Assembly (NCBI GenBank): GCA_016178725.1
Contig: JACOSV010000008.1
Coordinates: 1 to 34,488 of the forward strand
Origin: Candidatus Eiseniibacteriota bacterium
GTDB taxonomy: Bacteria > Eisenbacteria > RBG-16-71-46
Length of the DNA: 34,488 nt
Direction of reading: 5' to 3'
The notes beneath the pieces were generated by a model, which saw only the letters and a list, made by a program, of their open reading frames with translations, had not been told where the DNA came from and made no database searches. This document shows positions 16,701 to 27,220 of the stretch, piece by piece; positions within the stretch are counted from its first letter, which is position 1, and every line of letters begins with the position of its first letter. Both the position numbers and the translations under genes were made by a program.

Positions 16701-17489
16701 CTAGTCCATCCCTTCGTACCGATCGTAGACGCGCTTGACCTCGATCGGTGGACGGTCGCCGCCCGCCTCGATGCGTGTGACGATCGTGAGGCTCTTGCCG
16801 CCGTCGCCGACCTCGAACGTCTCGCTGGTCTTGCGGCCGCGCGCTCCGGTGCGCGTCCCTTCGAGCTTCGCGCCCTTCCAGCGCGCGCTGAAGTTCCCCG
16901 GCACGCGCGCCGCCGCCGCCATGGCCGCGCTGTCTGGCGGCGTCGCGGCTCCGAGCGCGAGCGTCTGGATCGTCACGCCGCGGTCCGAGAGCACGATCGA
17001 GCTGTCGGACTGCTCGACCAGCAGCATCGCCGGCGGCTCGGAGAGCCAGCGCATCTCGGCGGCGCGCGCGGAATCGGGCGGACCGCCACCGGGCCCGCCC
17101 GGTCCACCCGGTCCGCCCGGTCCGCCGTCGCCGCCACCCTCGCCCCCACCACGGCGTCCACCGCCGAATCCGCCGCGCCCGCCGCCGCGTCCGCCCCAGC
17201 CGCCGCCGCCGCCGCCGAACCCGCCGCCGCCGCGACCACTGCGTTCGCCGCCCTCACCACCGCGCGCGGCCTGCATCTTGTCGGCGAAGCTCTCGCTCTT
17301 CTTCTCGTTCAGCTTCCACTGGCCCGCGAGCTGCGGCGGCCTGGGCGCATCCGCCGGTCGCGCGATCGCCGCGGCGGCGATGACGGCGCCGGCGATCAGC
17401 GGCGCCGCGCGGCGGGCGATCCGCCACGCACGCGGGCGCGCAGCGTCGGTAGGCTGCAATGGAATCGTGAACTCTCTGCGACTCGGCAT
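16701..17489 (-). CDS. Exported protein with a long Gly-rich tract, unknown function
   Basis: A 262-residue protein. The N-terminus has a twin-Arg-containing basic stretch followed by a hydrophobic helix (PLIAGAVIAAAAIARPADA), so it is exported or anchored. Next comes LAGQWKLNEKKSESFADKMQ, a motif of small beta-barrel domains that often begin with GxWxLN. An extremely Gly-rich segment follows (about residues 76-138, GGGG with Arg, and GGP repeats), then a beta-rich C-terminal domain (SDRGVTIQTL, FSARWKGAKLEGTRTG, SLTIVTRIEAGGDRPPIEVKRVYDR). The split beta domain with a Gly-rich insertion is odd; the tract may expand or contract. The ribosome-binding site GAGGAG precedes the ATG at 17489. No function can be assigned. 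Confidence 0.8.
   Translation of the reverse strand: MPSRREFTIPLQPTDAARPRAWRIARRAAPLIAGAVIAAAAIARPADAPRPPQLAGQWKLNEKKSESFADKMQAARGGEGGERSGRGGGGFGGGGGGWGGRGGGRGGFGGGRRGGGEGGGDGGPGGPGGPGGPGGGPPDSARAAEMRWLSEPPAMLLVEQSDSSIVLSDRGVTIQTLALGAATPPDSAAMAAAARVPGNFSARWKGAKLEGTRTGARGRKTSETFEVGDGGKSLTIVTRIEAGGDRPPIEVKRVYDRYEGMD
17085..17260. repeat. Low-complexity GGN/CCN triplet tract
   Basis: About 175 nt of near-repetitive CCG/CCA/CCC triplets on the plus strand, coding for poly-Gly with Pro and Arg in the minus-strand protein. This type of tract is prone to slippage and to assembly errors. Confidence 0.8.
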
Positions 17490-17612
17490 GTCACGCTCTC
17501 CTCGTTGGGCGGCCGCCCGGTCCGGGACGACGGGGCCTCGAAGGCCCGACGTCTGGACGAACGGATCGCCGCGAAGTTCCCGCGTGCGGGCGCGCAACCA
17601 CGGAGCAGCGGG

Positions 17613-18167
17613 CTAGCGCCCGCCGGTCGCCGCGGTCTTCAGCCGCGCGCCGTACTTCGCGCGCAGCTTCGCCATCTTGGGCGTGATGGTCGCGTTGCAG
17701 TAGGGCTGGCCGGGGTTCTCGCGGTAGTAGCCCTGGTGATAGTCCTCGGCAAGATGAAACGCGCCGAGCGGCGCGACCTCGGTGACGATCGGATCGTCGA
17801 ACTGGGACGCGAGCTCGGCAATCGTCGCCTCGGCGGTCGCCTTCTGTTCCGGCGTCTCGAAGAAGATCGCCGACCGGTACTGCGTGCCGACGTCGTGGCC
17901 CTGGCGATCGGGCGTCGTCGGATCGTGGAAGGCGAAGAAGAACTCGAGCAGCTCGCGATACGAGATGACGCTCGGATCGAACGTGATGCGCACGACCTCG
18001 GCGTGCCCGGTCGTCCCCGCGCACACCTGCTTGTAGGTCGGGTTCGCGACGTGGCCGCCCGCGTAGCCCGAGACGACCTTCTCGACCCCCTGCAGCTGCT
18101 CGAACACGGCCTCGAGACACCAGAAGCATCCGCCCGCGAACGTGGCGTTCTCACGCGTCGTCGTCAT
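17613..18167 (-). CDS. msrA: Peptide methionine (S)-S-oxide reductase MsrA
   Basis: MsrA repairs the S-epimer of oxidised methionine in proteins. The 184-residue enzyme has the catalytic motif GGCFWCLEAVFEQLQG near the N-terminus (GCFWC; catalytic Cys at about residue 14), the substrate-pocket residues in VVSGYAGG and GHAEVVRITFDP, and YRSAIFF. A probable resolving Cys is in GQPYCNATITPK. It is the Cys form, not a selenoprotein, although selB is nearby. No signal peptide is present, so it is cytosolic. Its start overlaps the stop of the SGNH hydrolase gene by 4 nt (18164-18167, ATGA), so the pair is coupled. Confidence 0.96.
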   Translation of the reverse strand: MTTTRENATFAGGCFWCLEAVFEQLQGVEKVVSGYAGGHVANPTYKQVCAGTTGHAEVVRITFDPSVISYRELLEFFFAFHDPTTPDRQGHDVGTQYRSAIFFETPEQKATAEATIAELASQFDDPIVTEVAPLGAFHLAEDYHQGYYRENPGQPYCNATITPKMAKLRAKYGARLKTAATGGR

Positions 18168-19396
18168 GGAGCACCTCGCTGTGTGCCGGTCGCACCGCCG
18201 AGCACGTCGTGCAGCTTCGCGGCGATGAGCGCGCCGACGCGCTCGTGCGACGCGGCGTTGAAATGACAGTAGTCGGTGAAGTCGTTGGGGTGCGCGAGCA
18301 GCGTCGGGCCGGCGTCCACCAGCGCCGATCCGGTCTCGGCCGCGACGTCGCGCATGATGGCGTTGTACTCCGAGTCGAGATGGATCGGCCGGCCGCCGAA
18401 CACCGTCGTCACCAGCGCGCCCGACGCCAGTACGCTGTCGGCCGACGCCGTGTTACCGGTGGCGCGGAACGCGCGCGCGAGCTGGATGCGCGCGACTTCC
18501 GAGAACGGATTGTCGGCGTGGACCGCGAAGCGCAGATGCGCGATCGCGTCGTCGTAGCGGGCGCTGTCGAGGAGCGCGATCCCCTCCGTCACCGGCTGGG
18601 TATAGAGCGGATTGTCGCGCAGGATCAGGAACACCATGCGGGCGCCGTGGCGCTTCGCGGCCTCGGCCATCGCGCGCAGGTTCTCGCGATAGTGCTCGGG
18701 ATCGACGCGCGTCGGCGCGTGGTCCACGCGGAACGTCTCGGACCGGCGCGACAGGAGATGCGCGCGCTGGAGCCCCGCGGTCAGCATCTGGCAGATCGCC
18801 GAGTACCGGACGCAGGTGCGGAGGATCCGCAGCGGCCCGCCCGCCGAGCGCGCAACGCCCGCCACCATCTCGGGGCTGTCCGGGCCGAGTGCCGCGAGCG
18901 CGATCTTCTTGTCGTTGAAGTTGAACGACACGACCACCGCCGCCGGCTGGAGATCCTCGAGCGCCCTGTCGAGCACGCGGCGGCCCTGGAACGACGTGTA
19001 GCCCGGGACGGCGAGATTGATCGCGACGAGCCCGGGCGAGAGCCGTTCGGTCGCCTCGGCGAACGAGTGCTCGGTCGGCGTGCCGACGCCGAACGCATTC
19101 GAGTCGCCGATGAACAGCACCTTGCGCGCGCCACGGTCGGCGATCTGCCGCGTGTCCACGGCGAGGTGGCCGTTGGGATCGAAGACGCGCCGGTAGCCGC
19201 CGACGTCGCCCCGGTAGCCGGGGCGCAGCGTCCATCCGACCTCGGGCGAGAACACCGACCACTCGCGGTCATCGGTCTCGGCCGCGGCCCTGACCGCGTG
19301 GAGATCGCGATGCACGGAGTCCCAGAGCCGCGCGCCGATCTCGAGCACGGCGAGGAATCCGATCGCGATGAGGATGCTGGCGAAGAAGCCCTTCAC
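18164..19396 (-). CDS. Membrane-anchored SGNH hydrolase with inserted TPR-like segment
   Basis: About 410 residues. An N-terminal membrane anchor (FFASILIAIGFLAVLEIGARL) is followed by a lumen-side SGNH/GDSL domain. The nucleophile block is VLFIGDSNAFGVGTP (GDSN), the Asn block is probably SFNFNDKK, and the C-terminal Asp/His pair is in FTDYCHFNAASHERVG. Between the central part and the last block lies a helical segment (about residues 270-325: LLDSARYDDAIAHLRFA, ARIQLARAFRATGN) that reads like one or two TPR units, unusual inside an SGNH fold. Such anchored SGNH proteins often act as O-acetyl esterases or transferases on glycans; the target is unknown. The GTG start at 19396 gives a GTGA overlap with the upstream gene; an ATG at 19435 is the alternative. 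Confidence 0.82.
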   Translation of the reverse strand: MKGFFASILIAIGFLAVLEIGARLWDSVHRDLHAVRAAAETDDREWSVFSPEVGWTLRPGYRGDVGGYRRVFDPNGHLAVDTRQIADRGARKVLFIGDSNAFGVGTPTEHSFAEATERLSPGLVAINLAVPGYTSFQGRRVLDRALEDLQPAAVVVSFNFNDKKIALAALGPDSPEMVAGVARSAGGPLRILRTCVRYSAICQMLTAGLQRAHLLSRRSETFRVDHAPTRVDPEHYRENLRAMAEAAKRHGARMVFLILRDNPLYTQPVTEGIALLDSARYDDAIAHLRFAVHADNPFSEVARIQLARAFRATGNTASADSVLASGALVTTVFGGRPIHLDSEYNAIMRDVAAETGSALVDAGPTLLAHPNDFTDYCHFNAASHERVGALIAAKLHDVLGGATGTQRGAP

Positions 19397-19788
19397 GCGG
19401 ATGCCGGGGCCTCGATGGCGGGGCTCGCCAGCCACTGCAGCGCCGGCGCTTCGTCCTCGAAGATGCGGATCTCGATCTGCGGATTGTCGTTCAACGTCTG
19501 GAACATCCGCGCCATGCCCATCTGCACCGGCGTCTTGACCACGATTGCCGAGCGGAACGCGTTCGCGAACTTGATGCGGCGGCGGCGCCCGGCGAGCACC
19601 TTCATGTCCTCGTAGTCCACGCGCACCTCCGTGACGCCGCTCAAGTCGGCGATCCGGTGCGGCACGGGATGGCGGCCGCGCTCGATCTCTTCCGCCGCGT
19701 CGGCGATGCCCTGGAGATCGGCCTCGGTCAACGCGCCGTGGAACGTGACGCGCACGAGAGTCGTCTGATCCACGATCACGAATGCCAT
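19393..19788 (-). CDS. STAS/SpoIIAA-like small protein
   Basis: A 131-residue soluble protein. The pattern of alternating strands and helices ([67 protein letters not shown] and [16 protein letters not shown]) resembles the SpoIIAA/STAS-like family of about 120 residues. These proteins may take part in regulation or lipid/envelope functions, but no partner kinase or phosphatase is encoded beside it. It lies 28 nt after rho with a GAGGGA ribosome-binding site and overlaps the next gene by 4 nt. It is therefore probably transcribed from the rho promoter. Confidence 0.7.
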   Translation of the reverse strand: MAFVIVDQTTLVRVTFHGALTEADLQGIADAAEEIERGRHPVPHRIADLSGVTEVRVDYEDMKVLAGRRRRIKFANAFRSAIVVKTPVQMGMARMFQTLNDNPQIEIRIFEDEAPALQWLASPAIEAPASA

Positions 19789-19816
19789 CGGTGTCCCTCG
19801 CCCGACCTTCGCGGCG

Positions 19817-21115
<1,299 letters not shown>

Positions 21116-21349
21116 CGCCGAGACCTTCTGGTGGTGGGGCGCTCCCTGCACGTCGCGGGGCTGCGCGTGCGGGATACGCTGCGGTGTGGGACGGGCGGAG
21201 AGCCCGCGAACTAGATGACCGACGAAGGATCGAAGATGTCGATCCGTTGCTCCTGGGGACGTCGGACCCGCCGAGCGCCTGTTGCGGCGGGGGTGGCGTT
21301 CGGGCCGAAGAGGGTATCGGACGGATCTGGCTCGAACTCGACGGCCGGA

Positions 21350-21378
21350 AGCGTAGGCGCTCGACCGGGGGCTGTCAA
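21350..21378 (-). promoter_or_regulatory. Strong sigma70-type promoter of rho
   Basis: TTGACA (21373-21378, perfect -35), a 17-nt spacer and TACGCT (21350-21355). The predicted start is near 21343, giving a leader of about 230 nt before the rho ATG. Long leaders are known for rho genes that are autoregulated; here that is an inference. Confidence 0.72.
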
Positions 21379-21623
21379 GGCGTGCAGGCCGAGAAGCGGA
21401 CGCATGCGGAATCGCTCGCGGGCGCCGGCGCGTTCCGCACGATCGCGGAGGCCGGCGCGCGCGCGACCGCGAGTTTCCTGCTGGGCGACGACGCGAGTTG
21501 ACCCATCACGCGTGGCATGCCGGTTGCGAATCGTATCTGCGGCGGGGACGCGAGGGGCGGCGGCCAACATCGAGCCAGCTCTTCCCACCGCGGCCTCCCA
21601 CCCCGCCTCCATCCGTTCACGCG

Positions 21624-21653
21624 GCGCCCCGGCCGGATTCCCGACCGGGGCGC
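21624..21653 (-). terminator. Stable hairpin downstream of ybbR
   Basis: Inverted repeat GCGCCCCGGCC (21624-21634) / GACCGGGGCGC (21643-21653), a 10-bp GC stem with an 8-nt loop. It lies 60 nt after the ybbR stop. No U-tract follows on the minus strand, so termination is only suggested. Confidence 0.4.
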
Positions 21654-21711
21654 GGAGGTTTATGGGAGTTCGGGGGATCGCGGGCCGGTCGGCCCGCTCG
21701 AGCGGTCGGCC

Positions 21712-22637
21712 CTACCTCTTCCGCTGCAGCACCACCGAGTCCGGATCCATGCGCACGCGCGCGCCGTCCGGGAGATCGCCGACGCGCTTGAGCGCGACGC
21801 GATGGCCGACGAGGTCGGCGAGCGGCAGCGGGCCGGTCCAGTAGACGTGCATGTCGCCCAGCGCCGCGCCGGCCATCGCTGCGCGTGGGGCGCTGATCGT
21901 GAGCGTCACGTGCGACGGCGACACCGTGAAGGCCTCGCCGCCCTTGGGCGCGGCGATCGGCAGCGTGACGCGCCGCGTCGCCGCCGGCTCGAGCGGCACG
22001 CTCACCGCGACCTGCTCGGGCGTGATCGTGCACCAGTCGGGCAGGTCGTCGGCGCCGACGTTGATGTTCACGGTGTCGCGCTTGGCGGCGATCGTGACCG
22101 TCGCGAGCCTGACGCTGTCGAGCCTGGCCACGGCGCGCGCCGGGCCGGACACCACGACCGTCTGCGGATCGAGCGCGACCGCGCCGCCCCAGAAGACGCC
22201 GCTCGACGGCACGCCCTCGACGCGCGCCGCCACCGGCAGCCGCCGATGCATGCGGCGGTCGATCTCGAGCTCGACGGTGCGCGGGCTGACGATGCGCTCG
22301 ACCTGCACGTCGTACGTCGTCGGCAGCGGCAGATCGGCCGGCGTCATCGCGCGCGCGTAGTGGCCGACGCCGATCCCGGCGAGCGAGAGCTTGAGCGGCG
22401 GCTCGGTCAGGCGGAGCCGGATGAGCTGCTTGCCGGTGCCGCGCAGCTCGGCCTGCACCGCCGCCGGGATCGGTCCCGCGACCGAGAGCGAATCGGGCAG
22501 GTCGGCGAACTGGAGCGGGAACGAGACGATCTGCGTCGCCGGCCGGTCGGTGTAGACGTTCAGATAGACGAGCACCGCGAGCAGCAACGCCACGAGCTTG
22601 AGACCAAGGTTGTCGAACAGCAGACCGCGGATCAGGT

Positions 22638-22641
<4 letters not shown>
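21712..22641 (-). CDS. YbbR (CdaR-like) domain protein with N-terminal membrane anchor
   Basis: YbbR/CdaR proteins have one N-terminal membrane helix and repeated extracytoplasmic YbbR beta domains; in Firmicutes CdaR regulates the di-adenylate cyclase CdaA. The anchor LFDNLGLKLVALLLAVLVYL is family-typical, and repeated segments with alternating beta strands follow (VEGVPSSG, VVVSGPARAVARLDSVRLATV, then VSVPLEP). The first ATG/GTG/TTG is the GTG at 22593, inside the membrane helix. A CTG at 22641 restores the conserved N-terminus (NLIRGLLFDNLGLKL), has GGAGGG 7 nt upstream and overlaps the preceding stop as CTGA, so I use it (309 residues). No cdaA is next to it in this window. Confidence 0.82.
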
Positions 22642-24080
<1,439 letters not shown>

Positions 24081-24083
24081 GCG

Positions 24084-25258
24084 TCAGCCTTTCCGTCGCG
24101 GCAGGCGCACCGTGCAGGTGGTGCCGCGTCCCACGTGACTCTCGATGTCGAGGCGACCGCCGGCGGACTGTACCAGCCGCCGCGAGAGAAAGAGACCGAG
24201 CCCCGAGCCCTTGACGCGAGCCGGCCGCCCTCGGACACGGCATCGAGCGCGTTCAGCATCAGGTTCAGGAACACCTGTTTCAATGATTCGTTGTCGAGCG
24301 GCACCGGAAGGGGCGCGGCGAGCGAGGTCGGGCGGTCGAGCGTCATCCGGCGCGACCGGAACTCGCCTTCGAGCAGGTCGAGCGTCTCGCGCAGCATCTG
24401 CGCCACGTCGCCGGCGCCGCTCCCGGCGCCGGCGTTCTCGCCGCGCGCGAACTGGAGGTAGCGCCCGACCGTGCGCGAGAGCCGGTCGGTCTCCTCGACC
24501 ACCGAATCCGCCCAGCGCTGCGCGTCGGGCGCGAGCTTGCCGAGGCGCTCGGCCGAGCCGCGAATGATGGCGAGCGGGTTCTTGATCTCGTGCGCCATCG
24601 TCGCGGTGAGCCGGCCCATGGCGGCGAGGTTCTCGGCGCGCGAGAGCCGGCGCTCGAGCCGCGCCGCCGAGTTCACCGTGCGCACGACCGCGATCGCGAG
24701 CACCGCGATGCCGAGTGCGGCGAGCAGCGCCGCGAGCCAGAGCGTGCGGCCGAAGTCGGCGAGCACGGGCAGGTAGTCCACGTGCGACTCGACCGCGACC
24801 ACTCCGATCACGGCGCGGCGCGCCTCGCCGCCGGTGCGCGGCGCGGTGTAGACGTCCGAGACGCCCGAGCGGCCGGCGAGCGCGGCCGCGAGCGTCGCGT
24901 GCGCGACCGAGTCGAGCGGGCTCGGCTCGCCGCGGCGCTCGGCGTCGCGCGAGTCGTAGAGCACGAGCCCGGTCGAGTCGAGCGCGGCGGCGTCTCGGAG
25001 CCCCGTGGACGAGCGCATGCCCTCGAGCAGCACCTGCAGCACGAGGTAGCTGTTCGCGTCTTCGCCGAAGAGGCGCACCTCGCGCACGTCGTCGGGGCTC
25101 ACCTGCGAGGCCGCGGTCTTCGCGAGCGTCTCGAGCCGCCGGCCGAACTCGGTGGCGAGGGCACCGCTCACGCCGCGATACGCGACCCAGCCGAGCAGGG
25201 CCGTGACCAGCGCCGCGCCGAGCGCGAAGAGGATGGTGTTGATGCTGGAGCGCTGCAG
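24084..25258 (-). pseudogene. Sensor histidine kinase with internal deletion and frame change
   Basis: The kinase partner of the downstream NtrC-type regulator. The first frame encodes a membrane helix (SINTILFALGAALVTALLGW), a sensor domain of about 130 residues, a second helix (TLWLAALLAALGIAVLAIAV), the H box (GRLTATMAHEIKNPLAIIRG) and the N box (NLMLNALDAVSEGGRL). At about 24213-24222 the reading continues only in another frame, with the G2 box VKGSGLGLFLSRRLVQSAGG and the C-terminus. Roughly 40 residues that should lie between, including the DxGxG (G1) and F boxes, are absent. So ATP binding would be lost. This is a true decay or an assembly gap. The likely start is CTG 25258, since no ATG/GTG/TTG includes the first membrane helix; GTG 25171 is inside the sensor part. 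Confidence 0.85.
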
Positions 25259-25303
25259 ACGAACCCCCGGACGGTGAAGGCACCCCGGGCGAGGCGGAGA
25301 TCG

Positions 25304-25729
25304 CTACGGCAATACGGTGATCGTGTCGCCGACCGCGAACGCGCCCGCCTCGACCACGCGCATGAAGCGTCCGCGCTGTCCGTCGATCGCCCCGCGCAAT
25401 CCCGGCTGCAGCTCGTTCATCCGTTCGCACGGCGCGCACAGCCCGCCGACCTCGAACGTCGCGCCGCCGATCCGGATGCGGCTGCCGAAGACGAGCGGCG
25501 GCAGCGCGAGATCGCGCACCGTCACCTGCTCGCGGACGTCGCCCGGCGCGAGGCCGAAGCGATCGAGCGCTTCCTGCTCGACGAACAGCACGGTGCGGCG
25601 GCCCTGCGCGCGGCCGAGATGGACGTCGCCCTCGATCCCCTGCTCGAGCAGCGCGTTCGCGCGCGCGACGGCGACGAGCGGCTTGCGGCTCCCGACGCTC
25701 ATGTGGAGCGCGACGACGGTGGGCGTCAT
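25304..25729 (-). CDS. MOSC domain protein
   Basis: A stand-alone MOSC domain of 141 residues. MOSC domains bind sulfur or molybdenum cofactor and are found in YiiM-type reductases and Moco sulfurases. The typical elements are ALLEQGIEGDVHLGRAQGRR, LFVEQEALDRFGLAPGDVREQVTVRDLAL, and the conserved cysteine segment FEVGGLCAPCERMNELQPGL, with the nucleophile-type Cys present. The length is that of the short single-domain type. It is coupled to lpd by an ATGA overlap (25726-25729). The link to a lipoamide dehydrogenase is not a known functional pairing; handling of sulfur or cofactor is a guess. Confidence 0.9.
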   Translation of the reverse strand: MTPTVVALHMSVGSRKPLVAVARANALLEQGIEGDVHLGRAQGRRTVLFVEQEALDRFGLAPGDVREQVTVRDLALPPLVFGSRIRIGGATFEVGGLCAPCERMNELQPGLRGAIDGQRGRFMRVVEAGAFAVGDTITVLP

Positions 25730-27168
25730 GCGAGCGCTCCCGGCGGGCGGGCCGCGGCCCTGGTCTCCTGGCGCAGGATGTGGATCGCCATGTGCTCGGC
25801 GTCCTCGGCCGCCTCGCCGATCGTCTCGGTGAGCGTCGGGTGCGCATGGATCGCCTGCGCGAGATCGTGGGCGTCGAGGTCGGCGGCGATCGCGAGTGCG
25901 CACACGTGGATCAGCTCGCTCGCCTTCGCGCCGATGATGTGCGCCCCGAGCACCTGATCGGTGCCGCGGTCGGCGACGATCTTCACGAAGCCGGTGAGCT
26001 CGCCGTCGGCGATGTTGCGTCCGTGGGCGCGGAACGGGAAGCGCCCGATCTTGAGCGTGCGTCCCTCGGCCGCGGCCTCGCGCTCGGTGAGGCCGACGCT
26101 CGCGATCTCGGGGCTCGTGAACGTCGCGGCGGGCACGGCGCGCCAGTTGGTCTGCGCCGGGTGCCCGGCGATCCGCTCGGCGGCCGCCTTGCCCTGCGCC
26201 GAGGCGAAGTGCGCGAGCTGCTTGATGTCGGTCACGTCGCCGATCGCGTACAGGCCCTTGACCGACGTTTCGAGACGGTCGTTGACCATGATCTTGCCGC
26301 GATCGCCGCGCGCCACGTTGAGCGCCTCGAGACCGAGCCCTTCGGCGAACGGCCGGCGCCCGGTCGCGACCAGCACCGTGTCGGCGGCCACCGTCTTGCC
26401 GCCCGCCAGCGTCAGCGTCACGGCACCGTCCGCGGCGTCGGCGAATCCCTCGACCTTCGTGCCGAGATGGAGCGCGATCTTCTGCTTCTTCATCTCGCGC
26501 TCGAGCGTCTGCGCGATCTCGTCGTCCTCGGCGGGCACGAGCCGCGGCAGCATCTCGATCAGCGTGACCTCGGTGCCGAGCGCCGCGAAGAAGCACGCGA
26601 ACTCACTGCCGACGACACCGCCGCCGAGGATCGCGAGCCGGCGCGGCTGGTGCGACAGCTCGAGCGCCTCCTGGCTCGTGATGATGCGCTCGCCGTCGAG
26701 CGCCCAGCCCGGCGGCATCGTCGCCGACGCGCCGGTGGCGAGGATCACGTGGTCGGCGCTCAACTCCACCGCGCCGCCTTCGCGCGGCGCGACGGTCAGG
26801 CGGTGCGGGCCCGTGAGCGTCGCCGTGCCGCGGATGATCTCCACCTGGCGGCCCTGGAGCAGCGTCTTGACACCGCCGGTCAGCTGCTTCACGACCCGTT
26901 GCTTGCGCTCGAGCAACCAGCCCCAGTTGATCCTGGGCTCGCCGACCTCGATCCCGAATTCCTTCGCGCGCTTGATCTGCTCGTAGAGATGCGCGGTGAC
27001 GATCCACGCCTTGGTCGGGATGCAGCCCCAATTGAGGCACGTGCCGCCGAGCTCGTCCTTCTCGACCACCGCGGTCTTGAGCCCGAGCTGCGCGGCGCGG
27101 ATCGCCGCGACGTAGCCGCCCGGGCCGCTGCCGACGACGACGACCTGATAGTGGCGCGGATCGCTCAT
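25726..27168 (-). CDS. lpdA: Dihydrolipoyl dehydrogenase
   Basis: The E3 component of 2-oxoacid dehydrogenase and glycine-cleavage complexes, oxidising dihydrolipoamide with FAD and NAD+. The 480-residue protein is full length: FAD motif VVVVGSGPGGYVAAIRAAQ, redox-active disulfide GGTCLNWGCIPTKA (Cys pair at about residues 44 and 49), NAD motif LAILGGGVVGSEFACFFAALG, YAIGDVTDIKQLAHFAS, and the C-terminal His-Glu dyad in AIHAHPTLTETIGE. No lipoyl domain is fused. E1 or E2 genes are not nearby. It has a strong promoter (27178-27206), and the predicted transcript starts only about 3 nt before the ATG; no Shine-Dalgarno sequence is present. It is the first gene of the lpd-MOSC-kinase-regulator-ybbR run. 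Confidence 0.96.
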   Translation of the reverse strand: MSDPRHYQVVVVGSGPGGYVAAIRAAQLGLKTAVVEKDELGGTCLNWGCIPTKAWIVTAHLYEQIKRAKEFGIEVGEPRINWGWLLERKQRVVKQLTGGVKTLLQGRQVEIIRGTATLTGPHRLTVAPREGGAVELSADHVILATGASATMPPGWALDGERIITSQEALELSHQPRRLAILGGGVVGSEFACFFAALGTEVTLIEMLPRLVPAEDDEIAQTLEREMKKQKIALHLGTKVEGFADAADGAVTLTLAGGKTVAADTVLVATGRRPFAEGLGLEALNVARGDRGKIMVNDRLETSVKGLYAIGDVTDIKQLAHFASAQGKAAAERIAGHPAQTNWRAVPAATFTSPEIASVGLTEREAAAEGRTLKIGRFPFRAHGRNIADGELTGFVKIVADRGTDQVLGAHIIGAKASELIHVCALAIAADLDAHDLAQAIHAHPTLTETIGEAAEDAEHMAIHILRQETRAAARPPGALA

Positions 27169-27177
27169 GGCGACGCC

Positions 27178-27206
27178 ACGTTAGGAAGGCGCGGCGGGAG
27201 TGTCAA
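27178..27206 (-). promoter_or_regulatory. Strong sigma70-type promoter of the lpd operon
   Basis: Perfect -35 TTGACA (27201-27206), 17-nt spacer, -10 TAACGT (27178-27183), ending 9 nt before the lpd ATG. The transcript would be leaderless or nearly so. Confidence 0.75.
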
Positions 27207-27220
27207 ACTCCGGCGCGGCG

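Larger units (their letters stand above)
21116..21711 (-). other. Gap between ybbR and rho: rho promoter and long leader
   Basis: About 600 nt with no convincing gene. On the minus strand it holds a GC-rich hairpin (21624-21653), then a strong promoter (21350-21378) and about 230 nt of C-rich leader before rho. A minus-strand open frame (21211-21612) is crossed by the promoter and has arginine/alanine-rich, low-quality coding, so I do not call it. Confidence 0.6.

Noticed and set aside
17507..17518. GGGCGGCCGCCC palindrome as an operator or terminator
   Set aside because: Such short GC palindromes are expected often at this GC content, and it has no U-tract and no promoter overlap.
17613..18167. 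MsrA as a selenoprotein, suggested by the nearby selB
   Set aside because: The catalytic motif is GCFWC with an ordinary Cys codon, and no TGA occurs in the frame.
21211..21612. 133-codon minus-strand frame upstream of rho, ending in [13 protein letters not shown]
   Set aside because: A near-consensus promoter (21350-21378) lies inside it and the first two thirds are low-quality coding. There is no ribosome-binding site. Only the last 40 codons look plausible.
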